DNA from: an uncultured Kiritimatiellota bacterium
GTDB taxonomy: Bacteria > Verrucomicrobiota > Kiritimatiellia > RFP12 > UBA1067
DNA: 64,000 nt
Assembly (NCBI GenBank): GCA_934654805.1
Contig: CAKUGW010000001.1
Coordinates: 1-64,000 of the forward strand
Direction of reading: 5' to 3'
A model generated the notes under the pieces. It was given only the letters and a program-made list of their open reading frames with translations. It searched no databases and had not been told where the DNA came from. Below, piece by piece: positions 35,948 to 43,831 of this stretch (positions are counted from its first letter, which is position 1; each line of letters begins with the position of its first letter). Position numbers and translations under genes: made by a program.

Positions 35948-36606
35948 ACGGCCGGCGCATCACCCTGTTCGCCGGCCACTACGGCAGCGGCAAGACCAAC
36001 ATCGCGCTCAACTACGCGCGGGCGGTGAAGCCCTGCGTCGTCGCCGACCTGGACATCGTCAACCCCTACTTCCGCACGAAGGACTCGGCGGCGGCGCTTG
36101 CGGCGGAGGGCATTGGGCTCGTCGTCTCCGAATACGCGAACTCGAACGTCGACTTCCCGGCCATGCCGAAGGAGACGTACGGCCTCGTCGCCGACCGCAC
36201 GACGCGCGTCGTCGTCGACGTCGGCGGCGACGACCGTGGCGCGCTCGCGCTCGGCCGGTACGTGGACGACATCCGGGCCGAGGGCGACTACGACATGCTG
36301 GCCGTCGTCAATGCGTCGCGTCCCCTCACCGAGACGCCGGAAGACGCGGTCGAGGTGCTGCGCGAGATCGAGGCCGCCTGCCGCCTGCCGTTCACGGGCG
36401 TCGTCAACAACACGAACCTCGGCCCCGCGACGACGGCGCAGACAGTGCTCGGCTCGCTGCCGTATGCGGCGGCCGTCGCGCGCGCGATGGGCGTGCCCGT
36501 CCGCTTCACCTGCTGCCGCGCCGACCTGAAAGACGCGCTCGCCGCGCAGGTGCCGAACCTCTTCCCGCTCACGATCCAGAAGCTCTACTATCAGCTGGAG
36601 ACCTGA
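35944..36606 (+). CDS. P-loop NTPase (CobQ/ParA-like)
   Basis: 220 residues starting at a GTG that overlaps the aldolase stop. Walker A HYGSGKTNIALN (about 10-21), DLDIVNPYFRTKDS (deviant Walker A-prime type segment), VVVDVGGDDRGA as Walker B, and VVNNTNLGP as a guanine/adenine base-contact-like loop. The overall pattern resembles the SIMIBI class (CobQ/CbiA/ParA-like). No partner domain is evident; the role is unknown. Tight coupling to the aldolase suggests a shared pathway. Confidence 0.7.
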   Translation: MNGRRITLFAGHYGSGKTNIALNYARAVKPCVVADLDIVNPYFRTKDSAAALAAEGIGLVVSEYANSNVDFPAMPKETYGLVADRTTRVVVDVGGDDRGALALGRYVDDIRAEGDYDMLAVVNASRPLTETPEDAVEVLREIEAACRLPFTGVVNNTNLGPATTAQTVLGSLPYAAAVARAMGVPVRFTCCRADLKDALAAQVPNLFPLTIQKLYYQLET

Positions 36607-36609
36607 AAA

Positions 36610-37323
36610 ATGAAACGCCTGCACCTTTCCATTCCGCACCTCTTCCTTCTTCCTTCTTCCTTTTTCCTTTTCCTTTCCGCCGGCTGCTGGTCTTTCAACG
36701 CGACCGAGTATCCGCAGGTCGAGATCGCCGCCGCGCCGGCGGGGACGAACACGGTTGCGCTGGGCGTCAACGGCTTTGCGGCGTCGCTGACCGAGTATGC
36801 GGCGTACCACGAGTTCCGCACGGTCTACGTGCCAGGGTACTATGGCCGGCGGCACTACCATCCGGGCTACGTCGAGACGGTCCCGGCGGTCGCCTACGTG
36901 CCGCAGACGAGGCAGACGGACGCCTATCTCCGCCGCGCGAAGGACGCATTCGAGCGGGCGGGCTTCGCCGTCGGCGCGGCGACGCCGGACTGGACGGTCG
37001 ACGTCGCGTTCACGGGGCCGATCGTCTCGGACGGGGACACGATCAAGCAGCTTGCCTGGGAGATCGGCACGCTCTTCCTCTTCGACTACGCCGCCGCGAG
37101 CTGGACGGCGCAGCTGCGCGTGCGCGACAACCGCACGGGCAAGCTCGTCTTCCACAACGACTACGTCCAGCGCTACGAGACGAACGTCTTCGGGCTGATT
37201 CCGCTCTTCTCGATCTCCTCCGCGTCGGAAACCTCGCTGTCGTACATGCAGAGCTGGTGCCTCGGCGCGCTCACCGACCGCATCGTCGCCGACGTCACGG
37301 CCTATTTCGCCCGTTCGCGGTAG
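36610..37323 (+). CDS. Lipoprotein of unknown function
   Basis: 237 residues. Signal peptide with hydrophobic core LFLLPSSFFLFLS and lipobox LSAGC, the core being encoded by a CTTCCTT repeat. The mature protein has a tyrosine/histidine-rich stretch (VYVPGYYGRRHYHPGYVET) and a C-terminal domain (DWTVDVAFTGPIVSDGDTIK, FHNDYVQRYETNVFGLIPLF). No family recognised. It starts 3 nt after the P-loop gene without a Shine-Dalgarno sequence, so translation is probably coupled. Confidence 0.65.
   Translation: MKRLHLSIPHLFLLPSSFFLFLSAGCWSFNATEYPQVEIAAAPAGTNTVALGVNGFAASLTEYAAYHEFRTVYVPGYYGRRHYHPGYVETVPAVAYVPQTRQTDAYLRRAKDAFERAGFAVGAATPDWTVDVAFTGPIVSDGDTIKQLAWEIGTLFLFDYAAASWTAQLRVRDNRTGKLVFHNDYVQRYETNVFGLIPLFSISSASETSLSYMQSWCLGALTDRIVADVTAYFARSR
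36641..36677 (+). repeat. CTTCCT-type repeat encoding a lipoprotein signal peptide
   Basis: CTTCCTTCTTCCTTCTTCC continuing into TTTTTCC units encodes the LFLLPSSFFLF core of the signal peptide. Confidence 0.8.
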
Positions 37324-37351
37324 GGGCGGCTGTCAGAGAGATTCAGCGAAA

Positions 37352-37840
37352 ATGATGATGAAGAAAAGGCTGAGCTTCCTCCCCGCACTCGGGTTGCTGG
37401 CTTTCTTGGGCTGCCAAAGCTACAAGATCGTCCAGAAGAGCGTCTTCTCGGACGAGGACGGGGCGCTCGTGACGGTCGAGTACGGTGTCGCCGAGCGTGA
37501 CCATGTCAACACCTTCGTCTCGCCGATGACGGGTCAGGAGATGCCGTTCAAGTCCAAGCTCGTGGTCGAAGTTGCGCTGCCGGACGGCGATTCCTTCAAG
37601 GCCTGGCAGTGCATGAACTTCCAGTCGCGCGGGACGATGTACAAGACGGACAGCGGCCGGTGGCAGATCCTCGTCAACGGCTTCACGTGCATTGTCTATC
37701 GGCAGACGGAAGATGGCGCGGCCGCCTACCGGCCTGTCTACCGGGGCGTCCTCTGCGACACGCCGGCGATGGACGTCAAGAGGGACGACCGCTGGAAAGC
37801 CGTCCCGTACCGGCCGAAGCGTCAGGGGGGAGCCTATTGA
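37352..37840 (+). CDS. Lipoprotein of unknown function
   Basis: 162 residues with signal peptide MMMKKRLSFLPALGLLAFLG and lipobox LLAFLGC. The mature part (SVFSDEDGALVTVEYGVAER, MPFKSKLVVEVALPDG, WQILVNGFTCIVYR) looks like a compact beta-rich domain; no family recognised. Three consecutive ATG codons leave the exact start open. It lies between another lipoprotein and a tRNA methyltransferase-like gene, whose ATG overlaps its TGA (TGATG). Confidence 0.6.
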   Translation: MMMKKRLSFLPALGLLAFLGCQSYKIVQKSVFSDEDGALVTVEYGVAERDHVNTFVSPMTGQEMPFKSKLVVEVALPDGDSFKAWQCMNFQSRGTMYKTDSGRWQILVNGFTCIVYRQTEDGAAAYRPVYRGVLCDTPAMDVKRDDRWKAVPYRPKRQGGAY

Positions 37841-38580
37841 TGAATCCGCTTGAGAACATTCGCGTCGTCCTTGTCGGGACGCTGTACACGGGCAACGTCG
37901 GCTCCAGCTGCCGCGCGATGGCGAACATGGGCATCCGCCACCTGCGCCTCGCGGCCCCGAACCTGCAGAACGACTGGGAGGAGGGGCGGCGCCTCGCCGT
38001 GCACGCGACGGACATCCTCGACGCGCGCGAGGAGTTCGCGACGTTCGAGGCGGCCGTGGCCGACTGCGTGGCGGTCGTCGGCACGACGGCGCGCGAAGGG
38101 CTCTACCGCCAGCACGTGAAGGCGCCGCGCGACTGCGCCGCCGACATCCTCTCGCTCGCCGCGACGGGGCCGGTCGCGCTCGTCTTCGGGCGCGAGGACA
38201 AGGGGCTCCTCAACGAGGAGGTCGCCCAGTGCACGCATTTGATCCGCATCCCCGTCGATGCGGGCTACACCTCGATCAACCTCTCGCAGGCCGTCCTCAT
38301 CACCTGCTACGAGTTCTTCACGGCGTCGGGACGCTACCAGCCGCCGCACGAGAAGGCCCCGCCCGCGCCGCAGGCCCAGAAGATGCAGCTCATGAAGAAC
38401 TGGGCGGCGATGCTGGAGGAGATCGGCTTCATGAAGCCGGAGCAGTCCGACCACTTCATGCAGGGCTTTCACCGTGTCTTCTCGCGCGGCGTCTTCACGA
38501 AGGACGACGCGGCCCTGCTGCTCGGCGTCGCCCGCCAGGCGATCTGGGCGAAGAGAAACGCAGCTTGCACAGGCCTATGA
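37840..38580 (+). CDS. SPOUT RNA methyltransferase, TrmJ-like
   Basis: 246 residues. Knotted SPOUT fold: N-terminal VLVGTLYTGNVGSSCRAMAN with the conserved Asn/Gly/Arg, and C-terminal SAM-binding motifs VALVFGREDKGLLNEEV and IRIPVDAGYTSINLSQAVL. Bacterial TrmJ 2-prime-O-methylates tRNA position 32; a C-terminal helical extension as here is typical of the TrmJ subgroup. The start overlaps the upstream stop and the stop overlaps the debranching-enzyme start (ATGA). Confidence 0.88.
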   Translation: MNPLENIRVVLVGTLYTGNVGSSCRAMANMGIRHLRLAAPNLQNDWEEGRRLAVHATDILDAREEFATFEAAVADCVAVVGTTAREGLYRQHVKAPRDCAADILSLAATGPVALVFGREDKGLLNEEVAQCTHLIRIPVDAGYTSINLSQAVLITCYEFFTASGRYQPPHEKAPPAPQAQKMQLMKNWAAMLEEIGFMKPEQSDHFMQGFHRVFSRGVFTKDDAALLLGVARQAIWAKRNAACTGL

Positions 38581-41500
38581 CCCAGACACCGGCACCCGAA
38601 TCCTTCCTGCTCAAGTGGCGCGGCGACACGCTCGCCGTCACGCTCGCCGTCGATCCGCCGCGCAAGGGGCGCGCCGCGTTCCGCACGAACCTCGGCCACG
38701 GCGACGTGCGCCGCCGCGAGATCGTCGACGAGACGGAGAAGGGCCTCACCCCGCTCGCGAAGGCGTGGACGGACATCCCGCTCGCCGAGACCGCGCCCGG
38801 CGTGTTCGCGGGCGAGATCCCGCTCGACGAGGTCGGCGTCTTCTCCGGCAAGGCCTGCTTCTTCCCCGAGGGCTCGCACGTGCCGGAGTGGCCGGAGGGC
38901 CGCAACCTGCACGTCAAGGTCGAGAGCGCCGAGACGCGCGCGTGCAACTCGATCTACTGCGTCTTCCCGCGGCAGTTCGGCAGCTTCCGCGAGGTCGTGC
39001 GCCGCCTGCCGCTCATCATGGACACGATGGGCTTCCGCATCGTCCAGACCCTGCCGCCGTTCCCCGTGCCGACGACCTACGCCGTCATGGGCGAGTACGG
39101 CTGCCCGTTCGCCGCGACGGACTTCCTCTCGGTCGATCCGGCGATGGCCGAGTTCGACGAGGCCGTCACGCCCCTGGGGCAGTTCGAGGAGCTGATCGGC
39201 GCCGTCCACGCGAAGGGCGGGCTCTTCTTCGTCGACCTGCCCGCGAACCACACGGGCTGGGCGTCGACCCTGCAGACGCACCATCCGGACTGGTTCCGCC
39301 ACGAGCCGGACGGCCGCTTCCACTCGCCGGGCGCGTGGGGCGTGAAGTGGGCCGACCTCGTCGAGCTCGACTACGCGAACGCGGAGCTGCGCGCGTACAT
39401 GGCGGACGTCTTCCTCTTCTGGTGCCGCGAGGGCGTGGACGGCTTCCGCTGCGACGCGGGGTACATGATTCCCGCCGAGACGTGGGAGTACATCGTCGCG
39501 AAGGTGCGCGAGGAGTATCCCGACACGGTCTTCCTGCTGGAGGGGCTCGGCGGCGCGATCGCGGTCACGAACCGGCTGCTGGCCGAGTCGAACCTCGACT
39601 GGGCGTATTCGGAGATCTTCCAGACCTACGACCGCAGCCAGTTCGAGGGCTACCTGCCGGCGGCGATCGAGCGCGCCGAGCGGTACGGGACGCTCGTCCA
39701 CTTCGCCGAGACGCACGACAACGACCGGCTCGCGAAGCGCGGCGCGACCTACGCGCGGCTGCGGGTGCAGCTTGCGGCGCTCCTGTCGTGGCAGGGCGCG
39801 TGGGGCATCGCCAACGGCGCCGAGTGGTACGCGACCGAGAAGATCGACGTGCACGGCAAGAACGACCTCAACTGGGGCGCGACGGCGAACATGGTCGCGC
39901 TCATCGCGCGGCTGAACGGGATCCTGCGGTCGCATCCGGGCTTCGCGGGCGCGAGCCACCTGAAGGTCGTCACGCGCGGCGGCGGCAACACGCTCGCCGT
40001 CGTGCGCACGCGGCCGGGGTGCGCGCCGGTCCTGGTGCTGGCGAACCTCGACTGCGACGCGCCGGCCGAGATCGCGTGGGACGCGTCGGCGTTCCCGGCG
40101 GGCGAAGCCGACGACCTCCTGGACGGCGGGCGGCGGACGCTCGGCGCGACCCTTCGCCTCGCGCCCGGCGAGGTTCGGTGCTTCGGGTCGGCCGCCGACG
40201 TCGCGTCGGCGGAACAGGACAGGCCCTGCGCGGCGGCCGGCGGGCCCTGCGCGTCGGCGGAACGGGACAGGCTCTGCGCGGCGGCCGGCGGGCCCTGCGC
40301 GTCGGCGGAACAGGACAGGCCCTGCGCGGCGGCCGGCGGGCCCTGCGCGGCGGCGGGCGCGCTCTTTCACGTCGTCATTCCGCGTGACGTGTGCCGCGAG
40401 ACCGTCGTGCCGGAGGGGCAGAAGGCCGAGATCACGGCCGATGCGCCGTTCCGGGCGCGGCTCGTCGACCCGGCGAGCGGCAAGACGCTGCGCGTCGCGC
40501 GCGCGGTCGCCGGCCGCGTCGTCTTCGACGCGCCTGCCTACGCGGGGGACGGCACGCGCTGCCGGCGGCTGCGGCTGGACGTGTCGCGCTACATCGATGG
40601 GCGCGCCGTGCGTACGCGCGCCGCGTTCCTCGTGCCGCCGCCGGCGGACCGGGCGCGCGTGAAGCTCTCGCTCGCCGGCGAGGAGGTGCGGGGGCATCCC
40701 GAGTTCCGCACGGTGCTCTCGAACGGCGCGGGCGCGGCGGCGCAGGTGCGGCTCGGCTGGGGCGAGATCCGCTCGCAGTACGATGCGCTGCTGGCGGCGA
40801 ACCCGAATCCGGACGTGCCGTCCGACCGGCTCGTCCTCTGGACGCGCACGCGGTGCTGGCTGCAGCGCGAGGGCTACACCCGCGAACTCGACCGCAAGTG
40901 CGTGACGCGCGTGACGGCCGATCCGGCGGGGCGCTTCGCGCGCTGGGACTTTACCGCGCCCTGTGGCATGGGCAAGGAGGCCGCGTTCGTCTTTACGCTC
41001 GCGCTCGCGCCCGGCGTGAACGCGGCGACGCTCGCGGTCACGCGCGTCATGTCCGGCGCGCGAGACGTGGGCGACCAGGTGCGGCTCGTCTTCCGCCCCG
41101 ACGTCGAATGGCGCAGCTTCCACGCGACGACCAAGGCCTTCACGGGGCCGGAGCAGCTGTTCCCGGCGTCGGCGCGCGCGGCGGCGGACGGCGAGGAGGG
41201 CTTTGACTTCAGCCCCTACGGGCAGACCTTCGCGCTGCGCGTGACGGGCGGCGCCTACCACCACGAGCCGCAGTGGACCTACTGCGTCGGGCACCCCGAA
41301 GAGGCCGCGCGCGGACAGGACGGCTGCGGCGACCTCTTCTCGCCCGGCTGGATCTCGGCCGACCTCAAGGTCGGCGAGACGGTCACGATTGACGGGCGTT
41401 TGAGGCGAACTGCGGCGACGCGGCAAGAGGGGCCTGAAGGGCAAGAGAGACCTGAGGCCTCAAGTCTCTCGCGTCTCCCTGGTCCCTCCAGTCAGCCCTC

Positions 41501-42689
41501 TCAATCTCTCGCGCCGCTCGCCGAAGCCCTTCGCGCCGCCCTTGACCTCTACATCGTCAAGCGCGACGACCTGAAGACCGTCATCGCGGGCTATCCGTGG
41601 TTCCTCGACTGGGGACGCGACACCTTCATCTTCCTGCGCAGCCTGATCGCCGCCGGCGAGACGGACATCGCCCTCAAGATCCTCGCGGCGTTCGCGGCCT
41701 TCGAGGAGAACGGGACGCTGCCGAACATCATCTACGGCAAGACGGCCGGCAATCGCGACACGACGGACGCGCCGCTCTGGTTCATCCGCTGTGTGGAGGA
41801 GGTGGAAAGGTGGAAGAGTGGAAAGGTGGAGGCCTGCGGTGAAACGTTGGCGGTGTTGAAGAAGACGTGCGATTCGATTGTCGACAACTACCTGAAGGGG
41901 ACGCCGAACGGCATTCGCGTCGATCCCGACTCGGGGCTCGTCTGGTCGCCGTCGCACTTCACGTGGATGGACACGAACTATCCGGCCTGCACGCCGCGCG
42001 TCGGCTATCCCGTCGAGATCCAGGCGCTCTGGATCTCGGCGCTGCGCTACCTCGGCCGCGACACGCTCGCCGACCAGGCCCTCGCCTCGGTGAAGCGCCT
42101 TTTCAAGCGCCCCGCCGCACCCCACCCAGCCCATCTCACCACGCAACACCCCTCACCTCTCACTTCTCATCCCCCATCTCTCGGCTACTACGACTGCCTC
42201 GCGGCGCCGCACGGCGAGCCGGCGTGTGCGGCGGTGCCGGAGGACACGGTTCGCCCGAACCAGCTGTTCCTGATCACGCTGGGCGTCCTGGACGACAAGT
42301 CGATTCTCGCGGCGACGGAGGAACTGCTCGTGCCGGGCGGCATCCGCTCGCTCAATGCGGAGAACCCCCTCTATCGCGGCGTCTACGCGGGCGACGAGGA
42401 CACGGCGCGCAAGCCCGCCTACCACAACGGCACGGTCTGGGCGTGGCCGTTCCCGCTTTACGCCGAGGCGCTCGTCGCGACGGGCGCCTGCTCGCGCGAC
42501 GTCGCGCGGTCGCTGCTGGCGGGCGCGGTCGAGAACCTCAACGCGGGCTGCCTCGGCCACCTGAGCGAGAATGCGGACGGCGACGCGCCGCACGCGCAGA
42601 AGGGCTGCACGGCGCAGGCCTGGAGCGATTCGGAGCTCCTGCGCGTCTGGCTGAAGCTGTCGCGTCAGCCGACGTCGGTTTTGGTATAA
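38577..42689 (+). CDS. Glycogen debranching enzyme: GH13 transferase fused to GH133 amylo-1,6-glucosidase
   Basis: 1370 residues, the bifunctional architecture of eukaryotic-type debranching enzyme. The GH13-like part (about 120-620) has VDLPANHTGW, nucleophile region GVDGFRCDAGYM (about 288-299), acid FLLEGLGG (about 319-326) and ETHDNDR (about 378-384). The GH133 (alpha/alpha)6 part (about 980-1365) has YPWFLDWGRDTFI (about 1004-1016), SPSHFTWMDTN and GTVWAWPFPLYAEAL. Between them lie beta-sandwich-like regions. Four low-complexity insertions are present, including a 16-residue tandem repeat. The upstream overlap fixes the ATG. Confidence 0.87.
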   Translation: MTQTPAPESFLLKWRGDTLAVTLAVDPPRKGRAAFRTNLGHGDVRRREIVDETEKGLTPLAKAWTDIPLAETAPGVFAGEIPLDEVGVFSGKACFFPEGSHVPEWPEGRNLHVKVESAETRACNSIYCVFPRQFGSFREVVRRLPLIMDTMGFRIVQTLPPFPVPTTYAVMGEYGCPFAATDFLSVDPAMAEFDEAVTPLGQFEELIGAVHAKGGLFFVDLPANHTGWASTLQTHHPDWFRHEPDGRFHSPGAWGVKWADLVELDYANAELRAYMADVFLFWCREGVDGFRCDAGYMIPAETWEYIVAKVREEYPDTVFLLEGLGGAIAVTNRLLAESNLDWAYSEIFQTYDRSQFEGYLPAAIERAERYGTLVHFAETHDNDRLAKRGATYARLRVQLAALLSWQGAWGIANGAEWYATEKIDVHGKNDLNWGATANMVALIARLNGILRSHPGFAGASHLKVVTRGGGNTLAVVRTRPGCAPVLVLANLDCDAPAEIAWDASAFPAGEADDLLDGGRRTLGATLRLAPGEVRCFGSAADVASAEQDRPCAAAGGPCASAERDRLCAAAGGPCASAEQDRPCAAAGGPCAAAGALFHVVIPRDVCRETVVPEGQKAEITADAPFRARLVDPASGKTLRVARAVAGRVVFDAPAYAGDGTRCRRLRLDVSRYIDGRAVRTRAAFLVPPPADRARVKLSLAGEEVRGHPEFRTVLSNGAGAAAQVRLGWGEIRSQYDALLAANPNPDVPSDRLVLWTRTRCWLQREGYTRELDRKCVTRVTADPAGRFARWDFTAPCGMGKEAAFVFTLALAPGVNAATLAVTRVMSGARDVGDQVRLVFRPDVEWRSFHATTKAFTGPEQLFPASARAAADGEEGFDFSPYGQTFALRVTGGAYHHEPQWTYCVGHPEEAARGQDGCGDLFSPGWISADLKVGETVTIDGRLRRTAATRQEGPEGQERPEASSLSRLPGPSSQPSQSLAPLAEALRAALDLYIVKRDDLKTVIAGYPWFLDWGRDTFIFLRSLIAAGETDIALKILAAFAAFEENGTLPNIIYGKTAGNRDTTDAPLWFIRCVEEVERWKSGKVEACGETLAVLKKTCDSIVDNYLKGTPNGIRVDPDSGLVWSPSHFTWMDTNYPACTPRVGYPVEIQALWISALRYLGRDTLADQALASVKRLFKRPAAPHPAHLTTQHPSPLTSHPPSLGYYDCLAAPHGEPACAAVPEDTVRPNQLFLITLGVLDDKSILAATEELLVPGGIRSLNAENPLYRGVYAGDEDTARKPAYHNGTVWAWPFPLYAEALVATGACSRDVARSLLAGAVENLNAGCLGHLSENADGDAPHAQKGCTAQAWSDSELLRVWLKLSRQPTSVLV
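40203..40346 (+). repeat. Three tandem 48-bp units inside the debranching-enzyme gene
   Basis: Three near-identical 48-bp copies encode ASAEQDRPCAAAGGPC-type units; the middle copy differs at two residues (R for Q, L for P). High GC, in frame, located between the GH13 and beta-domain parts. Each unit contains two Cys residues. Confidence 0.9.
41425..41510 (+). repeat. GAGAGAC/GTCTCTC inverted low-complexity block
   Basis: Inside the debranching-enzyme gene, GAGAGACCTGAGGCCTCA followed by AGTCTCTC forms an imperfect palindrome centred near 41457, flanked by GAGGG- and CCCTC-type words; it encodes an E/P/S/Q-rich linker before the GH133 domain. Confidence 0.6.
41805..41832 (+). repeat. GTGGAAAG-type repeat in the debranching-enzyme gene
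   Basis: GGTGGAAAGGTGGAAGAGTG-type units, in frame (EEVERWKSGKVE). The same family is in cysS at 62339-62372. Confidence 0.75.
42118..42182 (+). repeat. CCCCATC/CTCAC-type repeat in the debranching-enzyme gene
   Basis: Words such as CCCATCTCACC, CCCCTCACCTCTCAC and ATCCCCCATCTC encode a His/Pro/Ser/Thr-rich loop in the GH133 domain; related to the CCCCCATCCC block in cysS (62540-62580). Confidence 0.7.
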
Positions 42690-42690
42690 T
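42685..42690 (+). promoter_or_regulatory. -10 box of the phosphotransferase-uxaA operon
   Basis: TTTTGGTATAAT, extended -10, overlapping the stop codon of the debranching-enzyme gene; AAAGG ribosome binding site then ATG 42719. Confidence 0.72.
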
Positions 42691-42718
42691 GTGGCGAAAA
42701 CGAAAGGAAAGGTGCAGA

Positions 42719-43831
42719 ATGGAACTCTCGATCCTCATCAACAAGTTCAACATCAAGGGGCGGCTCGTCGCGCTGCAGCCGTTCGGGAACGGCAACATCA
42801 ACGACACGTTCCTCGCGATCTACCGCAACACCTTCACCGAGACGCAGGTCATCCTGCAGCGCGTCAACCGCAACGTCTTCCCCAAGCCGGAAGTGATCAT
42901 GTCGAACATGCACACGGTCACCAAGCACTGCCACGAAAAGCTGGAGGACGATGCGGCGAAGGGGATCGACGACCGCGTCTGGCAGATGCCGCGCATCATC
43001 AAGGCGAAGGACGCGAAGGACTACGTGACCGACGAGCAGGGCGAGGTCTGGCGCGTCATCACGCGCATCATGTCCGCCCACGCCTTCGACGTCGCGCAGG
43101 GCCCCGAGCACGCGATGGAGTGCGGCGCGGCGCTCGGCCACTTCCACTACCTCATTTCCGACATGAACCCGAAGGACATCGCCGACCCGCTGCCCGGCTT
43201 CCACATCACGTCGGGCTACCTGAAGGCGTATGACAGGACGCTGAAGACCGCGAACGCGAGGGGGCTCCTGAAGAGCTCGATGGAGGCGAAGCGCCTCGCG
43301 AAGTTCGTCGAGGATCGCCGCGACCTCGCGCTCTGCCTGGAGAAGGCGCAGAAGAAGGGCGAGCTCAGGAAGCGCATGTTCCACGGCGACCCGAAGGTCA
43401 ACAACATCATGATCGACGACGTGACCGGCAAGGGCACGGCGATGATCGACCTCGACACGGTGAGCCCCGGCCTCATCCACATGGACTTCGGCGACGCGCT
43501 GCGCTCGATCTGCAACCCGGCGGGCGAGGAGGAGACGAATCTCGCGAAGGTCGTCTTCGACGAGGACCTCTGCACGGCGTTCTGCAAGGGCTACATGCGC
43601 GAGGCGGGCGCGTTCCTGACGGACGCCGACCGAGCCTACCTCTACGACTCGATCCGGCTGCTGCCGTTCGAGTTGGGGCTGAGGTTCTTCCAGGACTACC
43701 TGAACGGGAACGTCTACTTCAAGACGAAGACGCCGGAGCAGAACCTGAACCGCGCGCGCGTCCAGTTCCGCCTCTGCGAGTCGGTCGAGGCGCGCGAGCG
43801 CTCGATCCGTGCCGTCCTGAAGAAGCTGTGA
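42719..43831 (+). CDS. APH-fold phosphotransferase, possibly a sugar kinase
   Basis: 370 residues; aminoglycoside-phosphotransferase/choline-kinase fold. Nucleotide region PFGNGNINDTFLA, catalytic loop MFHGDPKVNNIMID (about 220-233) and metal loop MIDLDTVSPG (about 240-249) are clear. The overall form (GNINDTFLA, HGDPKVNN, DLDTV) resembles N-acetylhexosamine 1-kinase-type proteins of the family rather than antibiotic kinases. It has its own promoter and overlaps the uxaA-like gene (GTGA), suggesting a carbohydrate substrate. Confidence 0.78.
   Translation: MELSILINKFNIKGRLVALQPFGNGNINDTFLAIYRNTFTETQVILQRVNRNVFPKPEVIMSNMHTVTKHCHEKLEDDAAKGIDDRVWQMPRIIKAKDAKDYVTDEQGEVWRVITRIMSAHAFDVAQGPEHAMECGAALGHFHYLISDMNPKDIADPLPGFHITSGYLKAYDRTLKTANARGLLKSSMEAKRLAKFVEDRRDLALCLEKAQKKGELRKRMFHGDPKVNNIMIDDVTGKGTAMIDLDTVSPGLIHMDFGDALRSICNPAGEEETNLAKVVFDEDLCTAFCKGYMREAGAFLTDADRAYLYDSIRLLPFELGLRFFQDYLNGNVYFKTKTPEQNLNRARVQFRLCESVEARERSIRAVLKKL

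Noticed and set aside
40203..40346. Tandem 48-bp units as a CRISPR or phase-variable promoter element
   Set aside because: Copies are contiguous, in frame within a conserved gene and without spacers; they are coding tandem repeats.
38469..41444. Long (991-codon) antisense open frame opposite the debranching-enzyme gene
   Set aside because: Same composition artefact: low-complexity Arg/Ala/Val protein, no ribosome binding site, no promoter box on that strand.
42719..43831. Aminoglycoside resistance phosphotransferase
   Set aside because: The APH fold is shared by many metabolic kinases; motifs and the coupled uxaA-like gene favour a sugar-type substrate, and there is no mobile-element context.
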